In this document: one piece after another, positions 18,436 to 26,789 of the stretch | Layout: every line of letters starts with the position of its first letter | How positions within the stretch are numbered: position 1 is the first letter of the stretch | Assembly: GCF_009807035.1 (NCBI RefSeq) | Contig: NZ_WUBI01000001.1 | Span: 1 to 64,000 of the forward strand | Source: Paenibacillus dendrobii | GTDB lineage: Bacteria; Bacillota; Bacilli; Paenibacillales; Paenibacillaceae | Reading direction: 5' to 3' | DNA length: 64,000 nucleotides | The notes under the pieces: generated by a model | Databases searched by the model: none | Seen by the model: only the letters and a program-made list of their open reading frames with translations | Told to the model about the DNA's origin: nothing | Made by a program: the position numbers and the translations under genes

Positions 18436-18633
18436 ATGCAGGCCTTCATCAAAGGCTGCCGCAGCATTATGCCGCTGGATGAAGGGTTCGAGAACTTGTA
18501 CGGATTCTCCAGATTGCTAAGGTCACTCGACAACAGCAAGATGGATAACGTCCCGGACTGGCTCTCCGGTCTGCGAGAAGAGTTTTTTCGAATCAGCGAC
18601 CAATTAAGACAAGGCTTCATAGCGTTATTATAA
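18436..18633 (+). CDS. Possible small hypothetical protein
   Basis: 65 residues with plausible amphipathic composition (GFENLYGFSRLLRSLDNSK), ending just before the terminator. There is no clear ribosome site, and no family was recognised. It may be a fragment of a larger lost gene or a chance frame. Confidence 0.25.
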   Translation: MQAFIKGCRSIMPLDEGFENLYGFSRLLRSLDNSKMDNVPDWLSGLREEFFRISDQLRQGFIALL

Positions 18634-18636
18634 AAT

Positions 18637-18696
18637 AAAGGTACAGAAGACGCTTGTCCGGCAGCAACATGGCCGGGCTGCGTCCTGTACCTTTTT
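18637..18696. terminator. Bidirectional terminator hairpin
   Basis: AAGGTACAG...GACGC pairs with GCGTC...CTGTACCTT, with an inner CCGGC/GCCGG stem. A-rich on the left and T-run on the right. It separates the ALDH operon from the convergent hydrolase gene. Confidence 0.75.
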
Positions 18697-18699
18697 CAT

Positions 18700-19455
18700 T
18701 CACCTGATCGGATGATCCGCCAGAAACTGAAGGATGCGGTCGTTCACCTGAACGGGCTGTTCCCGGACCATATGCGGTCTGTGGCTGCCCCCTTGAACCA
18801 CCATGATCTCCGAGTGCTGGATCAGGGAGCCTAATCGGCGTATTTTCTCTTCGCCCACAAAGGGATCATGTTCTCCGGTGATCAGCAGGGAGGGGCAGGA
18901 GATGTTCTTCAACTGACTCTCCGACAGCTTGGGATACAGCCGCCAATCTTGCGCCGACTGCCGCATATGCTCTTGCCAGTTGCCGAGGTGTGCCTCTTCA
19001 TGCCGCTCCGTCATCTGTTGGATGGTATCCTGCCTGTCATGCCCGATAAGCCACTCCGGCTCGAATTCCTCTACGCCCGTAGGATCGGCAAAACCACTCG
19101 TACCGATGGTTGTAAGCGTACTTACCCGCTCCGGCTGCGTTACCGCGCAGTATAAGCCGACATTGGCTCCCAGGCTGTAGCCGATCAGATGGGCCTTGGG
19201 AAGCTCCAGAGTATCCATCAAAGCGATCGTATCCGCCGCTAGCTGCGGTGTGCTCCATTCCAGGCTTTCGCAGCGTGTCCGCCCATGTCCCCGGAAATCC
19301 GGATAGTAGCACGTATAGTTCTGTTGAAAATCCAGCAGTTGGCCAGCAAAGGCAAGAATCCCCCGAGAATAGCCGCTGTGCAAAAACAAGACGGGATCAC
19401 CGCATCCCATCTTCTCATAATAGACTGCCAGATCCTGTAGCTGAATATATGGCAT
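18700..19455 (-). CDS. Alpha/beta hydrolase
   Basis: 251 residues, ATG preceded by GGGAGG. The catalytic triad is visible: Ser in GYSLGANVGL (about 93), Asp in ITGEHDPFVG and His in GGSHRPHMV. The oxyanion region is FLHSGYSRG, and PDFRGHGRT follows strand 4. This is a single-domain soluble esterase/lipase-type enzyme of usual length; substrate unknown. It is monocistronic by layout. Confidence 0.85.
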   Translation of the reverse strand: MPYIQLQDLAVYYEKMGCGDPVLFLHSGYSRGILAFAGQLLDFQQNYTCYYPDFRGHGRTRCESLEWSTPQLAADTIALMDTLELPKAHLIGYSLGANVGLYCAVTQPERVSTLTTIGTSGFADPTGVEEFEPEWLIGHDRQDTIQQMTERHEEAHLGNWQEHMRQSAQDWRLYPKLSESQLKNISCPSLLITGEHDPFVGEEKIRRLGSLIQHSEIMVVQGGSHRPHMVREQPVQVNDRILQFLADHPIR

Positions 19456-19556
19456 TGCCTACCTCCCGTGAAAAAGGATTTAATTTACGTCTATTGTAAG
19501 CCTGGTTCCATATATTGTCACATGAATCTTAGAGTCAGCACTGGATGAAAAATGAC

Positions 19557-20123
19557 TTACGTTGAAGAATTTTTCTGGCCCGCCAGGGAGATCGTTTGCA
19601 TGATCAACTCTCCGACTTCGGTGGCTACGAGTTCCATGCTGCCCTTTAATTGATTCAATACATAAGACTCCACAATGCCTAAAGTAGCCATGCTTAAAAA
19701 TTTCAAAAGTATTTCATTGTCCTTTTCAGGGTCGCTCTTATCTATTTTTTTGATTAGTTGATCCATAATGAAACCAAGCAGCTGATCCCTGAACGAGACT
19801 GTGCTTTTACTTGCGAACAAAGCGGAGAAGAATGCTTTATGCTGTTCAAAATAATGGAACCAAATAATTGTGCCTTCGATAAAGCCTTTATCTTTTTTTT
19901 GTTCACAGATTTCTGCTAATTCCTCCAGCCGTTGATTGACGATGGTATCCAGCAAGTCATATTTATCTATGTAATGCAAGTAAAATGTCTTTCGGCCTAC
20001 ATCCGCGGTTTCAGTTATTTTTTTAACGGAAATTTCATCAAAACCATCTTCAATCAACATGGTTAAAAATGCTGATTGAATGGCCTTTTGTGATTTGATG
20101 ATCCTTCTATCTACGTTGTCCAT
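19557..20123 (-). CDS. TetR-family transcriptional regulator
   Basis: 188 residues. The N-terminal DNA-binding region reads IQSAFLTMLIEDGFDEISVKKITETADVGRKTFYLHYIDKYDLL, with the usual TFYxHFxxKxxLL ending. The C-terminal half is helical and variable, as expected for a ligand-binding domain. It is divergent from the hydrolase gene at 20294. Inverted GTGTA/TACAC elements in the shared intergenic region are the likely operators, so it probably represses itself and that gene. Confidence 0.88.
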   Translation of the reverse strand: MDNVDRRIIKSQKAIQSAFLTMLIEDGFDEISVKKITETADVGRKTFYLHYIDKYDLLDTIVNQRLEELAEICEQKKDKGFIEGTIIWFHYFEQHKAFFSALFASKSTVSFRDQLLGFIMDQLIKKIDKSDPEKDNEILLKFLSMATLGIVESYVLNQLKGSMELVATEVGELIMQTISLAGQKNSST

Positions 20124-20165
20124 GCAGGAAGCGCCCCTTTATTTTATACGCATATTTTAGAAAAT

Positions 20166-20262
20166 GTGTATTACTACACGAATCTAAGGTTATGGTCATT
20201 GAAATGACTTTGCTTGTATTATACCATAAATACACACGAGGGTATTAAAACACTCTAGTGTA
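20166..20262. promoter_or_regulatory. Putative TetR operators (GTGTA/TACAC inverted repeats)
   Basis: Two palindromic sites lie in the divergent intergenic region: GTGTA-N4-TACAC at 20166-20179, and TACACACGAG-N12-CTCTAGTGTA (8 of 10 arm bases paired) at 20231-20262. The second overlaps a TATAAT at 20261-20266, a natural place for repression of the rightward gene. Confidence 0.5.
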
Positions 20263-20293
20263 TAATATGAAACCAGCAAAGGTGGTTGTAAAT

Positions 20294-21210
20294 ATGGCAG
20301 TGACTAAAAAAAATGTAGAATTTAATGCGCATGGGCTGCAAGTAGCAGGGATTCTAAATTCACCTGAACATGCGGAAGAAAATAAACAATATCCTGCGCT
20401 TGTTTGCGTTCATCCAGGCAGTAGCTGCAAAGATCAAACTGCAGGTATTTATGCCGAGAAACTGGCTGAACAAGGGTTTGTAACCATTGTATTTGATGCA
20501 TCCTACCAGGGAGAAAGCGAAGGCGAACCTCGATATATAGAAGAACCTGCCGCTCGGGTTGAAGACATTCGTTGTGCGGTAGATTATCTCACTACTCTAG
20601 ATTGCGTAGATGAAAATCGTATTGGTGTATTAGGCGTTTGCGCAGGGGGGGTTATGCAGTGAATGCCGCCATGACAGAGCGTCGAATCAAAGCGGTTGGT
20701 ACAGTCGTTGCTGCTAATATCGGTCGCGTCAATCGTGAAGGCGATCCAATTAAAGTGTTGGAGGCCATTGGCCAACAACGTACTGCCGAAGCTCGTGGAG
20801 CTGAAGCCATGATTACGAATTGGATTCCGAATACTCAAGAGGAAAGAGAACAGGCTGGCATTACGGATATTGACATTGTAGAAGCGGTTGATTATTATAC
20901 AACGCCACGAGGACAAAGCCCGAACTCGCCAAATAAGTTGAAATTCACCAGCTTAGGATCCGTAATAGGTTTTGATGCGTTCCACTTAGTGGAGGAGCTG
21001 CTAACACAGCCACTGCAAATCATTGTAGGTGACGTACAAGGAGCATTCGGTTCATTTAAAGATGGTCATGAACTGTATGATAGAGCAGCTTCAGAGAAAA
21101 AGGATCTGTGTATCGTTGAAGGCGCGAGCCATTACGATCTATACGACGTACCAGAACCCGTTGGACAGGCTGTTGCAAAATTGGCAGTTTTCTATAAAGA
21201 AAATCTTTGA
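20294..21210 (+). pseudogene. Dienelactone-hydrolase-like alpha/beta hydrolase, frameshifted in a G run
   Basis: The start is ATG 20294 with AAAGGTGG 8 bp upstream. The first part (to 20662) contains CVHPGSS and reaches the nucleophile motif LGVCAGG. The frame then breaks in a run of seven G at 20645-20651. One more G would restore GVCAGGGYAVNAAM and join the second part, which runs to 21210 and ends with an ASHYDLYD catalytic-His region and FYKENL. The GxCxGG elbow with Cys as nucleophile is typical of dienelactone-hydrolase-like enzymes. The rest of the gene looks undamaged, so this is a sequencing error, a very recent mutation or a slippage switch. The joined protein would be about 305 residues. 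Probably controlled by the divergent TetR. Confidence 0.85.
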
Positions 21211-21291
21211 AAAATGCTTAGATCTCCGGTTTAAAGAGAGAGTCATGTCAGAAAGACCAATGAGAGACAGACATTTTTTATAATAGACAAC

Positions 21292-21324
21292 AAAAGGAAC
21301 CGGCATAGCTGCCGGTTCCTTTTT
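21292..21324. terminator. Bidirectional terminator between convergent genes
   Basis: Perfect AAAGGAACCGGCA / TGCCGGTTCCTTT stem with a TAGC loop, A-run and T-run on either side. Confidence 0.88.
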
Positions 21325-21339
21325 AACATACCTATTCTT

Positions 21340-23214
21340 TTATTTCTTAACAATGATACGATCCTCGAGTTTCGGATTGATCACTTTATGATTCTGCAAA
21401 TATTCTTCGACGACATCATAGAAGGTGTATCCGGTATTCAGGACTTCTTCTTTCTTCAGCATCGAGTAACCGTCGCCGCCGGAAGTAATGAAGTCATTCG
21501 TCGCAACGGTATAGGTTTTCTCTGGATCAAGCGGCTGGCTGCCGATTTTCACTTCCAGGACACGCTGTCCTACCGGCTTCGTAATGTCATAGGAATACGA
21601 CATGCCGCCGATTTGAAGGAAAGAACCAGGCAGATCATCCGTTTTCTCTACGCCTTTCACGGATACTTCCAAGGCTGCCTTGATATCCGCGCCGGTTGCT
21701 TTCACAATCGTCAGCGTATTAGAGAAAGGAAGCATCGCGTAGATATCCTTTTTCGTCAAATCTCCGACTTTCTTGCTTGCACGGATACCTCCGCCATTAA
21801 CTAGAGCGATGTCCGCTTCATGGCCTTTGATCGTTTTGGTTTTGTCGATGATGGCATCTGCGATAAAGTTACCCAGATTCGTTTCTACGGCGCGGACTTC
21901 CGTTCTTTCGCCGTGCAGATCGACTTCGGTTTTTCCGATTACGACATTCATGGCTTCGTCCACTTTTTTCACGACTTCATCAACCATTTTTTCGATCTCT
22001 GGATCCGCTTTGACATTCTCGTCGTATTCTACCAATCCGCCGCTGAATCCTACCAATTCCTTGTTATAGTAGTAAAGGTCGACGCGTCCGAGAGATTTTC
22101 CGTATTCCCAGTCTTGGACAATATACGTGCCGTTCACTTGTTCAGGCGTCCGAAGCGGGGTATGGGAGTGGCCTCCGATAATCAGATCGATGCCCTCCAC
22201 GTTTTTGGCGATTTCACGGTCTTTTTCCACGCCAATATGAGATACGACGATGACATGGTCTGCTTCTGCTTTCAATTCCGGCACCAATTTCTTCGCAATA
22301 TCGACCGGATCTTTGAACGTCAATCCAATCACGTTATTCGGATGGGTAACGATCGGCGTTTCTTCCGTTACGAATCCGATAAACGCATATTTTTCTCCGT
22401 CAATCGTAACGGTATATGTAGGAATAAGCAGATTCGATCCATCCGCTTTGTACACATTCGCGTTGATCATCGGGTATTTGAGCTGGTCACGCAGTTTCAG
22501 AAGCTGCTCGTAACCAAAATCGAATTCATGGTTGCCTGCTGCCATGGCCCCATAGCCAAGCGAATTCAGGATCGGAAGCAGGGACTCCCCTTTGAATTGG
22601 TTGGTGTATATCGTTCCTTGGAACGTATCGCCCGCATCCATCAGGAGGAAGTTTTTGTTTTCTTCGCGCCATTGCTTCACCAGTGTGGCGATTTTGGCGT
22701 ATCCGAACTCTTTGTCCTTCGAATTTTCTTGAATATGTCCATGCACGTCATTGGTATGCGCGATCGTCACATGTTCCGTAATCGCTTCGCCAAGCGCATT
22801 GATATAATCGCCGCGAGTGACTTGAGCGTTCGAGGACAATTTCAGATCTACACCCAGCCCTTTAGCGATTTTCGTCAACTGGTCTGCCGTTGGAATGGTT
22901 CTTCCTGCAGCTGCATCTTCCTTGGTAATAGCTCCTTTGCCAAATGCCCAGTTCAAATATCCGGTTGCCCAGTATCCTGTGGATGCCGTCGATGGTTCAC
23001 CTTGCAGTCTAGCAATTAAAGCTACGGCTTCCCCAAGGGAAATCGGTTGCGAGAGCATCAAATCTCCGGAATGATATCCTGTCACGATGTGTTTCTCTTG
23101 CATCCATTCGCTATGCTGCACGGGATGCAGAGGTGCCGCGAATGCCGAAGTGGCAAACAGGGTTGAGATTAAGCCAGTTACTACCATTGTTTTCGCTTTC
23201 ATTTTAAAATTCAA
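21340..23214 (-). CDS. Secreted 5'-nucleotidase / 2',3'-cyclic phosphodiesterase with N-terminal SLH-like region
   Basis: 624 residues. TTG 23214 is chosen because the AAAGGGAG site is 8 nt away; the in-frame ATG at 23202 is too far. A signal peptide (MVVTGLISTLFATSAFA) is followed by about 110 residues resembling degenerate SLH repeats. The metallophosphoesterase domain has HTNDVHGH, DAGDTFQG, AGNHEFDFG and GGHSHTP for the two-metal site. The C-terminal 5'-nucleotidase domain has ETNLGNFIADAI, NGGGIRAS and the TNDFITSGGDGY substrate loop. It probably dephosphorylates extracellular nucleotides for salvage or phosphate supply at the cell surface. The unusually short SLH portion may not anchor it. 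Confidence 0.92.
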   Translation of the reverse strand: MNFKMKAKTMVVTGLISTLFATSAFAAPLHPVQHSEWMQEKHIVTGYHSGDLMLSQPISLGEAVALIARLQGEPSTASTGYWATGYLNWAFGKGAITKEDAAAGRTIPTADQLTKIAKGLGVDLKLSSNAQVTRGDYINALGEAITEHVTIAHTNDVHGHIQENSKDKEFGYAKIATLVKQWREENKNFLLMDAGDTFQGTIYTNQFKGESLLPILNSLGYGAMAAGNHEFDFGYEQLLKLRDQLKYPMINANVYKADGSNLLIPTYTVTIDGEKYAFIGFVTEETPIVTHPNNVIGLTFKDPVDIAKKLVPELKAEADHVIVVSHIGVEKDREIAKNVEGIDLIIGGHSHTPLRTPEQVNGTYIVQDWEYGKSLGRVDLYYYNKELVGFSGGLVEYDENVKADPEIEKMVDEVVKKVDEAMNVVIGKTEVDLHGERTEVRAVETNLGNFIADAIIDKTKTIKGHEADIALVNGGGIRASKKVGDLTKKDIYAMLPFSNTLTIVKATGADIKAALEVSVKGVEKTDDLPGSFLQIGGMSYSYDITKPVGQRVLEVKIGSQPLDPEKTYTVATNDFITSGGDGYSMLKKEEVLNTGYTFYDVVEEYLQNHKVINPKLEDRIIVKK

Positions 23215-23534
23215 AAAAATCGCTCCCTTTTATAATATATAAAACGATGAACCGATGTTCCGCCAAAAAGTATACCTATTGAATACAAAGACGGTCAAGT
23301 ATGAAATAGAACAAATTGGATTATGACGTACTAGAGATAGCCGAGAATGTTTCGGTGCTATGACATGAATATCCTAGTATTTCATTTTCCGTTTTGAGTG
23401 TATAATTCTGGTAAACAAAATAATTGAATTATAGTAAGGGAATGCGCTTCAGCGGATCATCGGTTGCCTCGAAGTTTGCCGGAAGGCAAATGCAAAGCCG
23501 ATCTGTACGTTCCGGTGAAGAAAAGGGGGGCAGA
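23215..23534. other. Divergent promoter region, nucleotidase / APH-GNAT
   Basis: No gene. TATAAT at 23401-23406 is a likely rightward -10 box, with no good -35 partner. Because a TTG at 23424 would fall almost on the transcription start, the frame extension from 23424 to 23535 is treated as untranslated leader. A TATATT-like -10 for the leftward gene lies near 23235. Confidence 0.45.
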
Positions 23535-25052
23535 ATGAACACGGAAAACCATACTTGGCGAGGAAATCCGCTGCAGGCAATCGAGTGGACACAATCCAAA
23601 CCCATGCTGAATGAATTATTGAAAATGGAGCATGCTGCTCTAACCGTACATGCCATGAACCAAGGCTTTGAAGCAGAAGTGGTGAAAATCGCTACGGAGC
23701 AGGGAAACTACTGCCTGAAAACATGGAACAAAGAATCAAGGCCGGACGTCGGCTTCCAGTATCGTCTGCTGGATACGATGATTAAGCAAGGTATTCCTGT
23801 TCCACAGCCTATCGCTTATGGACGCAATTCCGGCACAGCCTCGGTGCTGCTGACTTCTTTCAACGGGAAAGCGATCCATAAGGTCGATTCGGAGATCATT
23901 GCCGGGATGGCTTTGCTATTGTCACGGATACATCGGTTACCGATTCAAGATTTCGCTGGCCTTCCACTGTTGGCTCATGATTTTACACAGTACTTTTTTC
24001 CCGGTATTCAGCATCATGCGGATCTGCAGCTTGTACTTACAAGTCTCACTGACCAGATGTCCATGCGTCAGGACCGGTGCATTCATGGCGATTACCATCT
24101 CAATAATGTGGTCGAAGCAGACGGAGAGTTGACGGTGATCGATTGGACGAACGCGCAGGCTGGAGACAGCAGATTCGATCTGGCATGGTCTGTCATAGTG
24201 ATGAATATCTTATTGTCCGAACGCCATGCTGCGTCATTTCTTTCGGACTACCGTAAGGAAGTGCCAGTGACTGAGGAGGAGCTCGAATGCTTCGAGGCCT
24301 TGGCCCTGATCCGGTGGATGCTTCTCAGCCGCATGGGCGGCGTGCCGCAGGAATCGGCTATTCGGATGAAGGTAGCCTTGATGATGGACAAGAATCCTTT
24401 CTTGAAAACTCAAGTATTTGCGGTTATAACGAATCATAAAAAGACATGGAGCGGTGATGGCATGAATATGGAAGCGTTGTTTGGACGGTTTCCTGTATTG
24501 GAGTCTGCAAGTATTCATCTGAAGCAAGTGGAAGACAAGCATCTCGAAGGGGTTTTTGAAATCTATGATAACGAACGTGTGTTTACATATTGCGGCATGA
24601 TTCCAAAGCATAACAAGGATACGGTTAAGAACATGATCGGGCATTTCGAGCGCGACTTTTTGAAAAAATCCAGGATCAAGTGGGGCATTTTTGCGGCGCA
24701 GGAGCCTGACCGGCTGCTCGGCATCATCGAAGTTTTCGATGTGAACCAGAAGGTGAATTCGCTGACCGTAGGCTATTTTTTGGCGGAACGGCATTTTGGA
24801 AAAGGAATAGCGACCGCCGCGCTGCAGCTCCTGACCGGTTTTTTGCTGAAGGAAGCAAACGTGAACCGGATTCAAGCCGAGGTGATGCCGGTAAATGAAG
24901 CTTCCAAAAAGGTGCTGCTTAAAAATGGTTTTACGAAAGAAGGACTTCTAAGGCAATCGGCGATATGGTCGGGAAAAGGAATTGTGGATCTCGAAATCTA
25001 CAGCCTCCTGAAAGGGGACGAAGAAGCCGCAACGCAGCACCTAAGACGATGA
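23535..25052 (+). CDS. APH-like phosphotransferase fused to a GNAT N-acetyltransferase
   Basis: 505 residues from ATG 23535, preceded by AGGGGGG. Residues 1-300 form an APH/choline-kinase-like domain with IHGDYHLNN at about 183 and VIDWTNAQAGD near 205. Residues 310-495 form a RimJ/RimL-type GNAT domain, with GYFLAERHFGKGIATAAL near 412-429 (acetyl-CoA pyrophosphate loop) and NEASKKVLLKNGF. Bifunctional AAC-APH resistance enzymes have the reverse order, and this acetyltransferase belongs to a different GNAT branch, so it is not a simple homologue. Both active sites look intact. Possible roles are modification of an antibiotic or of a cell metabolite; the sequence does not decide. Confidence 0.88.
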   Translation: MNTENHTWRGNPLQAIEWTQSKPMLNELLKMEHAALTVHAMNQGFEAEVVKIATEQGNYCLKTWNKESRPDVGFQYRLLDTMIKQGIPVPQPIAYGRNSGTASVLLTSFNGKAIHKVDSEIIAGMALLLSRIHRLPIQDFAGLPLLAHDFTQYFFPGIQHHADLQLVLTSLTDQMSMRQDRCIHGDYHLNNVVEADGELTVIDWTNAQAGDSRFDLAWSVIVMNILLSERHAASFLSDYRKEVPVTEEELECFEALALIRWMLLSRMGGVPQESAIRMKVALMMDKNPFLKTQVFAVITNHKKTWSGDGMNMEALFGRFPVLESASIHLKQVEDKHLEGVFEIYDNERVFTYCGMIPKHNKDTVKNMIGHFERDFLKKSRIKWGIFAAQEPDRLLGIIEVFDVNQKVNSLTVGYFLAERHFGKGIATAALQLLTGFLLKEANVNRIQAEVMPVNEASKKVLLKNGFTKEGLLRQSAIWSGKGIVDLEIYSLLKGDEEAATQHLRR

Positions 25053-25060
25053 TTCGTGCT

Positions 25061-25098
25061 AGACAGAAATCAGGGAGGGAAGACTCTGATTTCTGTCT
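25061..25098 (+). terminator. Hairpin after the APH-GNAT gene
   Basis: Perfect 13-bp stem AGACAGAAATCAG / CTGATTTCTGTCT. The T-tract is weak, so it is either an inefficient terminator or a 3'-end stabiliser. Confidence 0.6.
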
Positions 25099-25119
25099 GT
25101 ATTCGGCGCGGATTTATGC

Positions 25120-25260
25120 TACAATAAACGTGACTTGATCGGCCGTGTGTAACTGGCGTAACGTGGGGATACCACGAGGGAGCACATGGATCATAACAGC
25201 CGTACGCCTGGGCAAAGTATTTGGTGGCTACCATCCTCCAAATGCTTTTTTGTGTTTTTT
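25120..25260 (+). ncRNA. ZTP (pfl) riboswitch with terminator, upstream of folD
   Basis: A TGC-TACAAT extended -10 at 25118-25125 starts the leader. The aptamer hallmarks are AACTGGCG (25151-25158), GTGGGGATACCAC, AGGGAGC and the conserved 3' block GCCGTACGCCTGGGCA (25199-25214). An expression-platform terminator follows: AAAGTATTTGG pairs with CCAAATGCTTT (25214-25248), then T-runs. ZTP riboswitches bind ZMP/ZTP, which accumulates when 10-formyl-tetrahydrofolate is short, and turn on folate one-carbon genes. The gene downstream is folD, as expected. The ATG at 25186 lies inside the aptamer and is not a start. Confidence 0.9.
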
Positions 25261-25287
25261 AACTACCATCTATCGGAGGCGACTGGA

Positions 25288-26784
25288 ATGAGCATGCTGC
25301 TAAAAACCAAAGAACTGGCAAAAGAGGTTTCAGAATCGATCATGAACGAGGCCAACGGGCTGAAGGAAAAAGGAATTCAACCGCGTCTGGCGACCATCTT
25401 AGTCCAAGGGGACCCCGCATCGGAGTACTATGCCAAGGCAAAAGAGAAGAAGGCGCATCAATTGGGGATCGCTTTCGACCTGATCACGTTTGGGCCTGAG
25501 GTTACGGAACAGCGTCTGCTGGAGGAAATCGAGCGTTTGAATCAGGACTCTGCAGTGCATGGCATCATGTTGGAGTTTCCCGTGCCGAAGCATATCAGCG
25601 TGCAAAAATGTTCGGACGCGATCGCGCCCGTCAAAGACGTGGACGGGATTTCGTCGGCGAACAAGCTGGCCTGCATGACGGGAGGAACTGGCATTTATCC
25701 GGCAACGCCGCAGGCTTGCATCCGCATTGCGAAGCATTTTGGATTCACGCTCAAAGGCAAGCATGTCGTGCTGGTAGGGCGGGGAGAAACGGTAGGCAGA
25801 CCGCTGATGCAGCTGCTGCTTCGCGAGAATGCCACCTTAACCGTCTGTCATTCCCACACGCAGAATCTGGCCGCGCATATCGCGAGCGCCGACCTTCTCA
25901 TGACTGCAGCAGGCCATGCCGGACTGATCACCGCAGACATGCTCCATCCCGATCTAGTGGTTATCGATGCAGGCATTAATGAGACGGAAACCGGCATTAC
26001 AGGGGACGTAGTTCGTGAAGCGGCAGAAGCCGTTCAAGCGATTACGCCTGTACCAGGAGGCGTAGGTACACTTACGACCGTTTTGCTGTTTGAGAACCTG
26101 ATGTTGGCCGCGAAGCTGCAGAAGACAACTGATTCGGCTCAAGGAAGAAGCGTGCCGGGGCAAGTATTCGATCATAGAATTCGCGATTTCCTGAAAGATG
26201 CCGCTTCCAGCTCCCCAACGCCGGGAGGAGGCAGCATTGCGGCTTTATCGGCCGCGCTTGGCGCATCGATGGGCTCCATGGTGGCGAATATTACGAGCGG
26301 TCCGAAGTTTGAACATGTACAGGAGCAGATGGCTGAAATCGTTCAGCTGATGCAGTCGGCAATCGCAGAATCGGAAAGTTTCTTGAGAAAGGATATGGAA
26401 TCCTTTAGCGGTTATATGGCCGCATTGGGTCTGCCTAAGAGCACGGATGAGGAAAAGCAAGCCCGCTCTACGGCTCTGCAAAAGGCTGCGGTGCAGGCGG
26501 CGTCCGTTCCGCTTCACCTTATGAAACGCAGCTATGAGATCATGACAGCTCTTGGCCAGGTTACGGAACAGGTGAATAAAAATGTCATTTCGGACCTTGG
26601 GATTGCGCTTATCATGCTCGATGCGGCTGTCCAATCGGCTTGGATTACGGTGGAGATCAATCTGGGCAGCATTAAGGATACGGCCGTCCGCAGCTCTTTC
26701 GAAACGACGGGTGAAGAGCTGTCGAGCCGGTCAGCCGCTCTGAAGCTTCAAGTATTGCAACAGATTAAGGAGAAGTTGGTGTAA
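25288..26784 (+). CDS. folD: FolD (methylene-THF dehydrogenase/cyclohydrolase) fused to a cyclodeaminase/FchA-type domain
   Basis: 498 residues from ATG 25288 with CGGAGG upstream. Residues 1-285 are FolD: Tyr48 and Lys52 match E. coli Tyr50/Lys54 (YYAKAKEK), KDVDG holds the conserved Asp, GRGETVGRP is the nucleotide-binding turn, and ITPVPGGVGTLT closes the domain. The position of E. coli Gln98 (VQLPLP) is Glu96 here (LEFPVP). Residues 300-498 are a formiminotetrahydrofolate cyclodeaminase/methenyl-THF cyclohydrolase domain with TPGGGSIAALSAALGA. FolD alone is normally about 285 residues. The added domain could supply cyclohydrolase activity that the changed FolD site may have lost, or deaminate formimino-THF. 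Expression is governed by the ZTP riboswitch. The phosphotransferase gene starts 5 bp after its stop. Confidence 0.93.
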   Translation: MSMLLKTKELAKEVSESIMNEANGLKEKGIQPRLATILVQGDPASEYYAKAKEKKAHQLGIAFDLITFGPEVTEQRLLEEIERLNQDSAVHGIMLEFPVPKHISVQKCSDAIAPVKDVDGISSANKLACMTGGTGIYPATPQACIRIAKHFGFTLKGKHVVLVGRGETVGRPLMQLLLRENATLTVCHSHTQNLAAHIASADLLMTAAGHAGLITADMLHPDLVVIDAGINETETGITGDVVREAAEAVQAITPVPGGVGTLTTVLLFENLMLAAKLQKTTDSAQGRSVPGQVFDHRIRDFLKDAASSSPTPGGGSIAALSAALGASMGSMVANITSGPKFEHVQEQMAEIVQLMQSAIAESESFLRKDMESFSGYMAALGLPKSTDEEKQARSTALQKAAVQAASVPLHLMKRSYEIMTALGQVTEQVNKNVISDLGIALIMLDAAVQSAWITVEINLGSIKDTAVRSSFETTGEELSSRSAALKLQVLQQIKEKLV

Positions 26785-26789
26785 AAATA

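Noticed and set aside
21820..23019. 399-residue plus-strand frame opposite the 5'-nucleotidase
   Set aside because: Antisense of a gene with full metallophosphatase motifs; composition is Phe/His/Arg-rich and not protein-like.
25186..25287. Upstream ATG extension of the FolD fusion
   Set aside because: It lies inside the ZTP aptamer and terminator; ATG 25288 has its own ribosome site.
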